DNA of 64,000 bases from JBGPGW01 sp046349515 (GTDB lineage: Bacteria; Pseudomonadota; Alphaproteobacteria; CADEGL01), in assembly GCA_046349515.1 (NCBI GenBank), contig JAXMCE010000017.1, positions 1-64,000 on the forward strand, written 5' to 3'. Of the stretch, positions 51,901-60,457 are shown piece by piece (the stretch's first letter is position 1; each line of letters opens with the position of its first letter). The position numbers were made by a program, and so were the translations under genes. The notes beneath the pieces are model-generated. The model saw only the letters and a program-made list of their open reading frames with translations, was not told the origin of the DNA and searched no databases.

Positions 51901-52206
51901 TGACGTCCTCCCTCGGATGGCTTCGGGCGTTCTACTCCGGTTCCGGAAGGCGGCTCAAGGCGGCACGGCAGGGCGAGGGTCAGCGCCGGATCGGCCCGCG
52001 TGGCGCGCGCCGCCGATCCGCGACTAAGGCATTGACGAGACAGGAGAATATTTGGCAACTTGAGAGCGTTCCAATCCCCGCGCGCCGATGCGTCCGAAAT
52101 CTGATCGGCTGTGCGTTGATCTCGGCCGACGACGCCTTATCTGTGGCGGGGTCATGACGGCGCGAGGCGCGATGTGGGGCCTGGCGGCGGAGAGAGTGGG
52201 GAGCAG
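51901..52206. other. 306-base divergent intergenic region
   Basis: No gene is seen between the creatininase gene and the LysM-YkuD gene. On the minus strand TTGAGC (51953-51958), an 18-base spacer and TAGAAC (51929-51934) form a plausible creatininase promoter. On the plus strand TTGACG (52032-52037) stands alone without a clear -10 box. Confidence 0.5.
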
Positions 52207-53133
52207 GTGGGACGGATCGTTCGTTTCCCGATCGGTATCGGTGGCGTGGTGCTGGCGATCGCCGTGTTCACCGCGGCCGCGATCGCGGCGGCGCCGCAGC
52301 CCGTCCGTGTCGATCGCAACGATCTCATCGGTGAGCCGCACGTCTATGTGACGAAGGCCGAGGAAAACCTCCTCGAAATCGCGCGCGAGTTCGATGTCGG
52401 CTACGTCGCGATGATCGCAGCCAATCCCGAGGTCGACCCGTGGCTGCCCGGCGACGGCACGCGCCTGACTTTGCCGACCGTGCGCCTTCTTCCCAACACC
52501 GCACGGCGCGGGATCGTGATCAATCTCTCGGAGATGCGGCTTTACTATTTCCCGCCGAACGGCTCGATCCTGTCCTTTCCCATCGGCATCGGCAGCGAGG
52601 GGCGCGAGACGCTCGTGGGCGCTACGCGGGTCGTCAACAAGCGGCCAAATCCGGCCTGGTATCCGCCTCCTTCGCGGCGCGCCGAAGACCCGGATCTTCC
52701 GGCGGTGGTGCCGCCGGGCCCGGACAACCCGCTCGGCGAGTATGCGCTCTATCTTGGCTGGCCGCGCTATCTCATCCACGGGACGAACAAGCCTTACGGG
52801 GTGGGACGGCGCCTCAGCAACGGCTGCATCCGCCTCTATCCCGAGGACATCGCGCGGCTCTATCCGATGGTGTCGGTCGGTACGCCTGTCACGGTGATCG
52901 ACGAGCCCGTGAAGCTCGGCTGGTCGAGCGGCGACCTCTATCTCGAGGTCCACCCGACCCAGGCCCAGGCCGACGAGATCGAGGACAATCGGCGTTTCAC
53001 GACGCGCGCGATCGATGGCTTGATCGATCGAGTCAAACAGGCGGCCGGTGGGCATGCCGGCCGCCTGGATTGGGAACTCATTGCACGCGCCGCCAAAGAG
53101 CGGAGCGGCGTGCCGGTGAAGATCACGCGCTGA
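52207..53133 (+). CDS. LysM-containing L,D-transpeptidase of the Lpp-anchoring (ErfK/YbiS) type
   Basis: This 308-residue exported YkuD enzyme has an N-terminal signal segment (about 6-30) and a LysM-like domain (about 43-90). The YkuD domain holds the active site HGTN at His191 and SNGCIRLYPED with Cys207. Long stretches align with E. coli YbiS/ErfK/YcfS: IVINLSEMRLYYFP, PAVVPPGPDNPLGEYALY and VIDEPVKLGW. Those enzymes join the C-terminal Lys of Braun lipoprotein to peptidoglycan meso-diaminopimelate. The start is taken as the GTG at 52207 after GGGGAG; others upstream are possible. The next gene, converging, encodes a small lipoprotein ending in Arg-Lys. Confidence 0.9.
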   Translation: MGRIVRFPIGIGGVVLAIAVFTAAAIAAAPQPVRVDRNDLIGEPHVYVTKAEENLLEIAREFDVGYVAMIAANPEVDPWLPGDGTRLTLPTVRLLPNTARRGIVINLSEMRLYYFPPNGSILSFPIGIGSEGRETLVGATRVVNKRPNPAWYPPPSRRAEDPDLPAVVPPGPDNPLGEYALYLGWPRYLIHGTNKPYGVGRRLSNGCIRLYPEDIARLYPMVSVGTPVTVIDEPVKLGWSSGDLYLEVHPTQAQADEIEDNRRFTTRAIDGLIDRVKQAAGGHAGRLDWELIARAAKERSGVPVKITR

Positions 53134-53161
53134 TCAACACCGGCGCCAAGTCGCGGGATGC

Positions 53162-53494
53162 TTACTTGCGCATCCCCTTCTTCATCATCCCTTCCATCTT
53201 GTCGGCCGCAGCCTTCGCGTCGGCTGCCGACTTCGCCGCGGACTGCGCGGAGGCTGCCGCCTGCTGCGCTGCCTGCTGAGCCGCGTTGGCCTTGGCATCG
53301 GCCGCCTTCGCGGCATCGAGCGCCTGCTGGGCCGTCGTCTTGGCTTCATTCGCCGTCTGGGTCGCCTTCTGCAGATCGGCCTTCATGGCATCGAGTTCAG
53401 ACTGCGACGCGCACGCCGCCGTCAACAGAACGACGGGAACCGACAACAACGCCAGACGAGCCGCCGTCCACGTGTTTCGACGGGTCACTTTCAT
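53162..53494 (-). CDS. Alanine-zipper (Lpp/OprI-like) lipoprotein ending in Arg-Lys
   Basis: This 110-residue lipoprotein has a signal ending VLLTAAC, so Cys28 should be lipidated and anchor it in a membrane. The mature 83 residues form a continuous Ala/Lys/Gln-rich helix (for example KTTAQQALDAAKAADA) of the OprI/Lpp alanine-zipper kind. The C-terminus reads KKGMRK, ending in Arg-Lys as in Braun lipoprotein and OprI. That C-terminal Lys is the residue that L,D-transpeptidases attach to peptidoglycan. GAAGGAGGGG precedes the ATG at 53494. It converges on the LysM-YkuD gene and lies next to a second YkuD gene. Confidence 0.85.
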   Translation of the reverse strand: MKVTRRNTWTAARLALLSVPVVLLTAACASQSELDAMKADLQKATQTANEAKTTAQQALDAAKAADAKANAAQQAAQQAAASAQSAAKSAADAKAAADKMEGMMKKGMRK

Positions 53495-53612
53495 ACTGCC
53501 CCTCCTTCTCGAGCAATGGCGAACTGAACAACAAGAACTGTGGCGCTGTGTTACCGCATTGACTCCCATCAAGTCCAGCGGGGAGGTACGAAAAATTGTG
53601 TGAGGGCGGCTG

Positions 53613-54212
53613 TTAAGGCCTGATTTCGATCAAGGTTCCGTCGTCGACGGCGGTCCAGATTTCCTCGATCTCTTCGTTGGTGACGGCAATGCATCCTTGG
53701 GTCCAGTTGAACCGCGCGTGATGGGGACCGAGGATGGCGAACTCCGATGACAACCCGTGGATCATGATGTTCTCGCCGGGCGGCAGGCCGCGGCGACGCG
53801 CGAGCGCGACGTCCCCCGGATCGGGGTAGGAGATGTGAATCGAGCGGTGAAACTGGCTGTGCGGATTCCGCCAGTCGAGGACGTAGATTCCTTCGGGCGT
53901 GCGGCCGTCGCCCTGTCGCGTCTTGGGGCCGACGGGGCGCCGGCCAAGCGCCACGCGATAAGACTTGAACGGCTCGCCGTCCTTGAGGAGATAGAGCCGA
54001 CGCTCGCTCTTCACGACGAGGACACGGTCGGCCTTCGTCACTTCGCTCGTCGCGGCCTCGACCGCGTTGTCGTCAACCGCGACGCTGGCTTGTTGCGGGG
54101 TGCCCACGGTCATCACGGCGGCGGGAGTGTCGGCCGGCGCTTGCGCGTTCGAGACGGTCACGGTGACGCAGAGGGATCCTGTGATCCCGAGCGCAATCAT
54201 CGCGGCGCGCAC
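53613..54212 (-). CDS. Exported YkuD-domain L,D-transpeptidase
   Basis: This 199-residue protein has an N-terminal hydrophobic signal (about 5-24) and a YkuD domain with RVLVVKSERRLYLLKDGEPF, RTPEGIYVLDWRNPHSQFHR, catalytic His in MIHGLSSEF and Cys in NWTQGCIAVTNEEIEEIW. The GCIAVTNEEIEE pattern is that of single-domain YkuD enzymes and slightly recalls DpaA/YafK, which can free Lpp from peptidoglycan. Whether it attaches, cross-links (3-3) or releases is unknown. The GTG at 54212 is preferred because AGGAGG stands four bases before it. It follows the mepK-like gene by 46 bases on the same strand. Confidence 0.88.
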   Translation of the reverse strand: MRAAMIALGITGSLCVTVTVSNAQAPADTPAAVMTVGTPQQASVAVDDNAVEAATSEVTKADRVLVVKSERRLYLLKDGEPFKSYRVALGRRPVGPKTRQGDGRTPEGIYVLDWRNPHSQFHRSIHISYPDPGDVALARRRGLPPGENIMIHGLSSEFAILGPHHARFNWTQGCIAVTNEEIEEIWTAVDDGTLIEIRP

Positions 54213-54258
54213 GGACCCTCCTACGCGTGACCGCGGAGAGGGCCGGCCCGCAGACGCC

Positions 54259-54798
54259 TCACCACATCCGCACGCGCCCGACGTCGACATGGACGAAATC
54301 GCTCTTGGGGTAGTAGCCGACTCCACCGGATTCGAGACTCAAGGCCGCCGCACGGACGCTCATGAGCGACCGCTCGGGAATGCGGATATCGATCGCCTGT
54401 CCCTGCATGTGGAGGCTCGTCGCCGCGACGCCGTGCCCGGCCTCGATGAGCTTGGCGTTCGTCGCGGGCGACCGGTATCCCGAGATGACGTGGAACGGCG
54501 CCTCGGTCTCGAGGCGCTGCTTAAGCCGGTGGAGAAGATCGAGGAGGTTGGGGTCAATGGGCAGGATTTCGCCCGTCCGGTGGTCGCGCAGGAGCCAATC
54601 GATCTCCCGGAGCGCATCGGCGACGTACTCGCCATTGGCCCAGTAGGTGATCGTCGCTCGCTCATCGGTATGGAGATTCAAGAATCCAAGCGAGCGCGGC
54701 GCATAGGCGGCGCGCACCGGACTCGCCGCGAGCGTGATGCACGCGCCGAATCCCGCCTGGAGAAAGCGTCTCCGCGTCCGATCAAGGGCCCCACCCAT
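54259..54798 (-). CDS. MepK/YcbK-like (DUF882) murein endopeptidase with TAT signal
   Basis: This 179-residue protein begins with a twin-arginine-type signal, MGGALDRTRRRFLQAGFGA, so it is probably exported folded. The mature part follows E. coli YcbK/MepK closely: LNLHTDERATITYW, SIDP-like PIDPNLLDLLHRLKQRL, VISGYRSPATNAKL and a metal-ligand pair in SLHMQGQAIDIRIP and FVHVDVG. MepK cleaves 3-3 and 4-3 cross-links in peptidoglycan. It sits directly upstream of the YkuD gene on the same strand, so a shared role in L,D-crosslink turnover is likely. Confidence 0.9.
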   Translation of the reverse strand: MGGALDRTRRRFLQAGFGACITLAASPVRAAYAPRSLGFLNLHTDERATITYWANGEYVADALREIDWLLRDHRTGEILPIDPNLLDLLHRLKQRLETEAPFHVISGYRSPATNAKLIEAGHGVAATSLHMQGQAIDIRIPERSLMSVRAAALSLESGGVGYYPKSDFVHVDVGRVRMW

Positions 54799-55114
54799 GA
54801 CACCCCCCGTTGGTCCGCGCACTGGTTCTACCATCCGCCTCCGCCGCTTGCCAACCCGGGACAAGGTAGCCCGGTATTGCAAGAGAGCCCCGCGGCGCAT
54901 CCGGACAGGTGGCCACAGTCCGCACCCATTTGGTGAAGAAAGCGTAAATGGGCCGGCGCTAGAACGATTTCTTGAGAAGACGGCCGCATTCGCTCGCGAC
55001 CCCGCGCCGGAAACTCAAGACGCAGACGATGAGCAGACGCTCTGAGTGATCGTCATCCACGCGCCGATCTGCGCAAAGTCGCGCAGCGGGTAGCGGACAG
55101 CGGGGCTTCCGGCC
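54799..55114. other. 316-base intergenic region upstream of the mepK-like gene
   Basis: No gene is recognised. On the minus strand TTGGCA (54849-54854), an 18-base spacer and TAGAAC (54825-54830) could drive the mepK-like gene. The rest, toward the stop of the RidA fusion at 55115, shows no clear hairpin or repeat. Confidence 0.45.
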
Positions 55115-56338
55115 TCATCGGGTCATGGCGATGACCTCGATCTCCGTCATCATTCCCTCATAGGCCAGGAACTTGAGGGGAACGCCGGTCGAGGCGGGGC
55201 CCGGTTCCTTGAAATAGCCGGCGCGGACTCGCTGGTTGGCGACGATCGTGTCGGGTCCCGCCGTGCCCTGGTAGAACGCGTTGTTTTTGACCACGTCATC
55301 CAGGGTGAGCCCGAAGCCGGCCAGCACCTTGCCGATGTTTTGCATGGTCGTGTGCGACTGCTTGATGAGGTCGTCCTTGTCCTGGACGTTGCCCTTGGAG
55401 TCCATCGCGACCTGGCCGCCGACGAAGACCATGTTGCCGCATTTGAGCCCGTGCTTGTAGGGAAGGTGGATGGTCCAGTCCCAGTGCCCCTCCGGCCAGA
55501 CGTGGCTGCGCGGCAGGTGCCGGCCGTCGCGGCCGAGCATGGCCACGATCTCCATGCGGATCGTCTCCCCAGGCGGGAGCCAGGGCACGGGCAGGCCCGT
55601 CGCGCACGGGCCCGGTTCCTTGAAGTAGCGCGCACGCACCTCCGCCGCGCGGCGCCAATTCGACTCGGTGCCATCGCCGAGATAGTAGATGTTGAACTTG
55701 ACCGCATCATCGAGCGTCGCGCCGAACTGGGCGAGGACCTTGGCCAGGTTCTCCATGACCGCTTCGCTCTGGCGCACGACGTCACCCGAATGGAGAAGCG
55801 CGCCCGCGGCATCGCGCGGGACCTGAGCGCTCACATGGATCATCTCCCCGCAGCGCACGGCCTGGGCGAAGGGCTCGCCAAGCCGCCAGTGCGACGGCGG
55901 GCTCGCGCGCATCGTCTCGAGGTGCCTGCCGTCCTCGCCGAGCATGGCGACGGCCTCGATCTCGACCATCATGCCGGGATAGGCGAGCCATGGCAGCGGC
56001 ACGAGTGTGATGGCCGGCGCGGATCCGGAATCGAGGTGGCGCGCGATGTCGGCGAGGAAGGCCTGTTCGTCCACGCTCCCGTCATTGACGTAGAACGCCA
56101 CGAGCTTGACGAGGTCGCGGTGGCCGGCGCCGAAGCCGGCGAGCACCGTGTTGATGTGCTTCATCACCACGCCCGTCTGCGTTTTGAGGTCGTAGAGATT
56201 GAGGCACAGGCCTTTCGCGTCCTTGTCGACCTGACCGCCGACATAGATCATCTCGCCGCATCGGATGCCGTGCTTGAACGGCAGATGGATGAGCCAATCC
56301 CAATGGCCCGGCGGCCAGTAGTGCGATCGTGTCGGCAT
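55115..56338 (-). CDS. Protein of three tandem RidA-like domains, all lacking the catalytic Arg
   Basis: This 407-residue protein contains three RidA-fold units: about 1-138, 148-270 and 280-407. Units 1 and 3 share an almost identical leader (GHWDWLIHLPFKHGIRCG at 11-28 and GHWDWTIHLPYKHGLKCG at 284-301), so they look duplicated. Each unit has the GG-Q or SAQ strand turn and a helical half. At the position of the RidA substrate-binding Arg the residues are Ile110, Ala246 and Ser383, so ordinary imine deamination is unlikely. It may bind a ligand or have a different reaction. It is divergent from a LhgO-like flavoprotein. A normal RidA is encoded at 40818. Confidence 0.87.
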   Translation of the reverse strand: MPTRSHYWPPGHWDWLIHLPFKHGIRCGEMIYVGGQVDKDAKGLCLNLYDLKTQTGVVMKHINTVLAGFGAGHRDLVKLVAFYVNDGSVDEQAFLADIARHLDSGSAPAITLVPLPWLAYPGMMVEIEAVAMLGEDGRHLETMRASPPSHWRLGEPFAQAVRCGEMIHVSAQVPRDAAGALLHSGDVVRQSEAVMENLAKVLAQFGATLDDAVKFNIYYLGDGTESNWRRAAEVRARYFKEPGPCATGLPVPWLPPGETIRMEIVAMLGRDGRHLPRSHVWPEGHWDWTIHLPYKHGLKCGNMVFVGGQVAMDSKGNVQDKDDLIKQSHTTMQNIGKVLAGFGLTLDDVVKNNAFYQGTAGPDTIVANQRVRAGYFKEPGPASTGVPLKFLAYEGMMTEIEVIAMTR

Positions 56339-56483
56339 GGCGGCCTCCCCCTCGTCTCGGCAACAACGGTAGTGGCAAAGCCATGCCTTGGCGAGTGGCC
56401 GTCGCGGGCGAGCGCCAGCTTCGTTCGACGCCGCGTTGCCGCCCGACTATGCTCGAACAGCGCTGGAACGGTTGCGGATGGTG

Positions 56484-57593
56484 ATGGTCGACACGCTTGA
56501 CTGCGTCGTTGTTGGAGCGGGCGTCGTGGGCCTGGCCATCGCCCGGAGGCTCGCCCATGCCAGGCGCGACGTCGTCGTCCTCGAAGCGGCCGATCAGATC
56601 GGCTCTGAAATCAGCTCGCGGAACTCGGAAGTGATCCATGCCGGCATCTACTACAAGCCCGGCAGCCTGAAGGCGCGATTGTGCGTCGAGGGCAAGGCGG
56701 CACTCTATCGCTTCTGCCGGGAGCATGGCGTCGGGCACAAGCGTGTCGGCAAGCTGCTTGTCGCGACCGACCGCGACCAGATGCCGGCCCTGGAAGCACT
56801 CCGCCGGAACGCCGAGGCGAACGGCGTCGATGACCTGACCGCGCTCACGGCGGCGGAGGCGCGCGCGATCGAGCCGGCGCTGGCCTGCGCCGCAGCCGTG
56901 CTCTCCCCCTCGACCGGGATCGTCGACAGCCATGGGCTCATGGCCGCCCTCGCGAGTGACGCGGAAGCTCACGGGGCGACCATCGTGCTCGAATCGCCCG
57001 CGCGTGGCGGCGCCGTGTCGGATGACGGGCTCGAGCTCGATGTCGGCGGCCGCGACCCCGTTCGCGTCCGTGCCCGCACGGTGGTGAACGCGGCAGGCCT
57101 CGATGCGCCGGCCCTGGGAGCCGCGATCGCGGGCCTTCCGCCCGAAACCGTGCCCAAGGCCTATTGGGCCAAAGGGGTCTACTTCACCTTGGCGGGCCGC
57201 CCGCCGCCCTTTCGCATGCTCATCTATCCGATGCCGGTCGATGCCTGGCTCGGCATCCACGTGACTGTCGATCTTGCGGGCCAGGTGCGCTTCGGCCCCG
57301 ACATCGACTGGGTGGAGGAGCGAAACTACGACGTGGATGCCGCGCGCGCCGCGTCGTTCTATCCCGCCGTGCGGAGCTATTGGCCGCATTTGCCGGATGG
57401 CGCCCTCCAGCCCGGCTATGCGGGGATCCGGCCGCGGATCGTGCCCAAGGGCGTGCCGGCACCGGATTTCGTCATCCAGGACCAGCGGGTGCACGGCGTG
57501 CCGGGGCTCGTGAACCTCTACGGCATCGAATCGCCCGGCCTCACGTCATGCCTGGCCATCGCCGATCACGTGGCGGGGCTGCTCGGCGCGTGA
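56484..57593 (+). CDS. L-2-hydroxyglutarate-dehydrogenase-like FAD oxidoreductase
   Basis: This 369-residue DAO-superfamily flavoprotein has VVVGAGVVGLAIARRLAHAR (about 8-27) and the LhgO hallmark SRNSEVIHAGIYYKPGSLKA (about 45-64). A C-terminal GVPGLVNLYGIESPGLTS stretch follows. LhgO-type enzymes oxidise L-2-hydroxyglutarate or related 2-hydroxy acids. The ATG at 56484 is used; ATG 56478 is two codons upstream. It is divergent from the triple-RidA gene, about 145 bases apart, and converges with purK. The substrate is inferred from family motif only. Confidence 0.87.
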   Translation: MVDTLDCVVVGAGVVGLAIARRLAHARRDVVVLEAADQIGSEISSRNSEVIHAGIYYKPGSLKARLCVEGKAALYRFCREHGVGHKRVGKLLVATDRDQMPALEALRRNAEANGVDDLTALTAAEARAIEPALACAAAVLSPSTGIVDSHGLMAALASDAEAHGATIVLESPARGGAVSDDGLELDVGGRDPVRVRARTVVNAAGLDAPALGAAIAGLPPETVPKAYWAKGVYFTLAGRPPPFRMLIYPMPVDAWLGIHVTVDLAGQVRFGPDIDWVEERNYDVDAARAASFYPAVRSYWPHLPDGALQPGYAGIRPRIVPKGVPAPDFVIQDQRVHGVPGLVNLYGIESPGLTSCLAIADHVAGLLGA

Positions 57594-57602
57594 CGGCGGC
57601 GC

Positions 57603-58703
57603 TCAGCGTTTCGGCGCAAGCCAGGTGACGTGGCCCATCTTGCGGCCCGCGCGGATGTCCGACTTGCCGTAGAGGTGGAGGTGCGCGCTGGGATCGTCGA
57701 GGTAGCGCCGCCAGGCGCGCACATCATCGCCGATGAGGTTCTTCATCCGCACGTTCGAATGCCTCGCGATCGAGCCGAGCGGCAGGCCGGCGACGGCGCG
57801 GGCATGCTGTTCGAACTGGCTCGTCGCGCACGCATCGATCGTCCAATGGCCGGAATTGTGCGGCCGCGGGGCGATCTCGTTGACTAGCACGCGCCCGGCC
57901 CGCGTGACGAACATCTCGACCGCCAGCACGCCTACGAGATCGAGCCGTCTGGCGATGCGCCGCGCGTAAGCGACAGCGTTTCGCCGTACCGCTTTCGAGA
58001 CGCGCGCGGGCGCCACGGTCGTATCCAGAATGCCGCCGACATGGCTGTTCTCGACCACGTCATAGCAGGCGATCTTGCCGTCGAGCGCGCGTGCGAGGAC
58101 GACGGAAATCTCGCAAGCGAAGTCGATTCGCGCCTCGAGCACGCCGATCTTGGCCTCGAACCGGCGCCAGACCCTCTCTGCGTCATCGCGGCGGTGAATG
58201 ACGTGCTGGCCCTTTCCGTCATAGCCGAGCCGCGTGGTTTTGAGGATGGCGGGCGTGCCGAGCGCGTCGAGCGCAAGGGAAAGCGCGCGCGCGCTTCTGA
58301 CCTCACGAAAGGGTGCCACGGGCACGCCGATCGAGCGAAGGAAGCGCTTCTCGCGCAGCCGGTCTTGGCTGACCTTGAGGGAGCGCCCATTGGGTCGCAC
58401 GGGCGCGTGGCGCGCGAGGACCGAGAGCGCCTCATGGGGCACGTTTTCGAACTCGAAGGTGACGACGTCGACGGACGACGCGAAACGCCGCAAGGCCGCG
58501 CGATCGTCGTAGCGCGCGACGGTCGAGCGGGCCGCGACCTGCATCGCGGGGCTGTCCGGCTCGGGGCAGTAGATGTGGCAGCGATAGCCGAGCCGCGCCG
58601 CGGCCAGGACCGTCATGCGCCCGAGCTGGCCGCCGCCGAGGATGCCGATGGTGGCGCCTGGCTCGATGGAGCGGGAGGCGCGGCGCCGGCGTGCCGTCGT
58701 CAT
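57603..58703 (-). CDS. purK: N5-carboxyaminoimidazole ribonucleotide synthase
   Basis: PurK carboxylates AIR with ATP and bicarbonate to N5-CAIR in purine synthesis. The 366-residue ATP-grasp enzyme starts after a basic N-terminal segment with IGILGGGQLGRMTVLAAARL and shows TFEFENVPHEAL, ILKTTRLGYDGKGQ and VNEIAPRPHNSGHWTIDA. All family hallmarks are present. The ATG at 58703 lies 25 bases after the purE stop. The open frame continues back into purE but is not used. It forms the standard purEK pair. Confidence 0.96.
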   Translation of the reverse strand: MTTARRRRASRSIEPGATIGILGGGQLGRMTVLAAARLGYRCHIYCPEPDSPAMQVAARSTVARYDDRAALRRFASSVDVVTFEFENVPHEALSVLARHAPVRPNGRSLKVSQDRLREKRFLRSIGVPVAPFREVRSARALSLALDALGTPAILKTTRLGYDGKGQHVIHRRDDAERVWRRFEAKIGVLEARIDFACEISVVLARALDGKIACYDVVENSHVGGILDTTVAPARVSKAVRRNAVAYARRIARRLDLVGVLAVEMFVTRAGRVLVNEIAPRPHNSGHWTIDACATSQFEQHARAVAGLPLGSIARHSNVRMKNLIGDDVRAWRRYLDDPSAHLHLYGKSDIRAGRKMGHVTWLAPKR

Positions 58704-58728
58704 GGGGCGTTTGCCGATCCGCGCGATG

Positions 58729-59247
58729 TCAGCGCCGCGCCCGGCGTGAATCGGGCGCGAAGGCGACCGACTTCGTCTGCGCGGCGCGCCACCGGTCGAG
58801 CCGTGTGCGGATCGCAGCGTCTCCGAGCGAGAGGATAGAGGCGGCGAGCAGGGCCGCGTTGATCGCCCCCGCCTTGCCGATCGCGAGCGTGCCGACCGGC
58901 ACGCCGCCCGGCATCTGCACGATCGAGAGCAAGCTGTCCATGCCTTTGAGCGCCGCGCTCTCGATGGGGACGCCGAGGACGGGCAGGGTGGTGAGCGACG
59001 CGACCATGCCGGGCAGGTGCGCAGCACCGCCGGCACCAGCGATGATGACCTTAAGGCCGCGGCCGCGCGCGCTCGTCGCGTAGGCAAACAGGCGCTCGGG
59101 TGTGCGGTGCGCCGAGACGATGCGGTGTTCGGCGGGCACGCCAAGTGCTTTCAGGGTCTCCGCCGCGTGCGCCATGGTCTCCCAATCGGATCGGCTTCCC
59201 ATGATGACGCCGACGATCGGCGCGGGTTGTCTCTTCCGTTTGGCCAT
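58729..59247 (-). CDS. purE: N5-carboxyaminoimidazole ribonucleotide mutase
   Basis: PurE (class I) moves the carboxylate of N5-CAIR to make CAIR. The 172-residue protein has GVIMGSRSDWETMAHA (about 13-28), IVSAHRTPERLFAYA and IAGAGGAAHLPGMVASLTTL, the SRSDW and AHRTP marks of the bacterial class I enzyme. It is cytosolic and octameric in known members. It is first gene of the purE-purK operon. Confidence 0.97.
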   Translation of the reverse strand: MAKRKRQPAPIVGVIMGSRSDWETMAHAAETLKALGVPAEHRIVSAHRTPERLFAYATSARGRGLKVIIAGAGGAAHLPGMVASLTTLPVLGVPIESAALKGMDSLLSIVQMPGGVPVGTLAIGKAGAINAALLAASILSLGDAAIRTRLDRWRAAQTKSVAFAPDSRRARR

Positions 59248-59383
59248 GCGCTGTCCTGTCGATCCCCTCGTCACGAGGCGCGCATTCTCGCGGCTCGGCG
59301 CGCGCGAGACAAGGCCGCGGGAGCTATCCCCATGTCTTGCTGATGCGCGAGGCGACGCTTGTGCGGCACGCTGCCCAAGCGTT

Positions 59384-60361
59384 TCAGTTTCGCGGCCCGA
59401 GGCAGGCGAGAAACGAACCGGCCAGGTTCCGCAGAAGCTCGAAGTAGGCTTCGGGGCCGGGTGCCAAGGTGGCGCCGATCGGGTCGAGCTGCCCCGTCCG
59501 CGCCTCCGTGCCCTCGACCACGGTGCGGACGATCGCCCCGCTGAATTGCGGTTCGGCGAAGGCGCAGCGTGCGCGGGCCTGCGTGATCTTCGCGCGGATC
59601 GCGGCGAGGCGCTTGGCGCTCGGTGCCCGTTCGGGCGATGTGGTGATCGACCCGACGGCCGCCAGGCCGTAGCGCCGTTCGAAGTATTGATAGGCGTCGT
59701 GGAAGACGACGTAGGGAATGCCGGCGACGGGCTTGAGGCGGCCTTTGAGCTGAGCGTCGAGGGAAGTGATGCGCTCGATGAGCTGGGCGCCGTTCTGCCG
59801 ATAGCGCGGGGCATTTGCGGGATCGGCGGCGCTCAGACTTTCGACCATGGTCTCGACGAGGCGGCGTGCATTGTCCGCATCGAGCCATAGGTGCATGTCC
59901 ATTTCATGCCCATGCGCCTCGTGCGCCGTGGCACCGCCCCCGGGTCCGTCGTTCTTGCCGTGAAGGCTGCCGCTCGCCTCGACGTCCCACGGGCCACCGA
60001 TCCGGTTCGGGTAGAGCGTGAGGCCTTGTGTCGCCGAGAGGGGCACCTGGCGCGCGGTCTTGGGCAGGGCCGCGAGGGGCTTCACGAGAAACGTCTCGAG
60101 GTCCTCGCCTATCCAGAAGACGACGTCTGCCTCCTTGAGGGCGCGCGCATCCGAAGGCTTGAGGGCGTAGCCGTGCTCGGAGCCGGTGCTCTTCACAATG
60201 AGCACGGGCACACCGACCCCCTCCATCACGCCCGCGACGAGCGAATGGATCGGCAGAATCGAAGCCACCACGCGCGGCGCGGCAGAAACGGCTGCGGGCT
60301 CCACAAGGACGGCAAGGGCAGCCAGCATCGCGGCAGTGAAGCCGGAGGGACGAAAGCGCAT
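59384..60361 (-). CDS. znuA: Zinc ABC transporter substrate-binding protein ZnuA
   Basis: ZnuA captures periplasmic zinc for the ZnuBC transporter. The 325-residue protein has a signal peptide (about 1-27), VVASILPIHSLVAGVMEG, an EHGYALKPSDARALKEAD segment and a His-rich loop HEAHGHEMDMHLWLDA (about 145-160) that fits ZnuA rather than MntC-type proteins. The later VVFHDAYQYFERRYGL carries another metal-binding His. It is divergent from zur-znuC-znuB, and the shared intergenic region holds two Zur-type palindromes, so it is zinc-repressed. Confidence 0.94.
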   Translation of the reverse strand: MRFRPSGFTAAMLAALAVLVEPAAVSAAPRVVASILPIHSLVAGVMEGVGVPVLIVKSTGSEHGYALKPSDARALKEADVVFWIGEDLETFLVKPLAALPKTARQVPLSATQGLTLYPNRIGGPWDVEASGSLHGKNDGPGGGATAHEAHGHEMDMHLWLDADNARRLVETMVESLSAADPANAPRYRQNGAQLIERITSLDAQLKGRLKPVAGIPYVVFHDAYQYFERRYGLAAVGSITTSPERAPSAKRLAAIRAKITQARARCAFAEPQFSGAIVRTVVEGTEARTGQLDPIGATLAPGPEAYFELLRNLAGSFLACLGPRN

Positions 60362-60395
60362 GGATTAGGTCCACGGAGGCGGGTTCCGAAAGGCG

Positions 60396-60440
60396 AATGT
60401 AATACTATTACATTTCCAGAAAAATGTAATAGTATTACAT
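60396..60440. promoter_or_regulatory. Paired Zur operator palindromes between znuA and zur
   Basis: TGTAATACTATTACA (60398-60412) and TGTAATAGTATTACA (60425-60439) are perfect 7-1-7 palindromes, 27 bases centre to centre. The flanks add A and T bases that extend each site. They lie between the divergent znuA (start 60361) and zur (start 60458) genes, where a zinc-responsive Fur-family repressor should bind to shut off both directions. Confidence 0.85.
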
Positions 60441-60457
60441 CCCCGCATCGGAAACGG

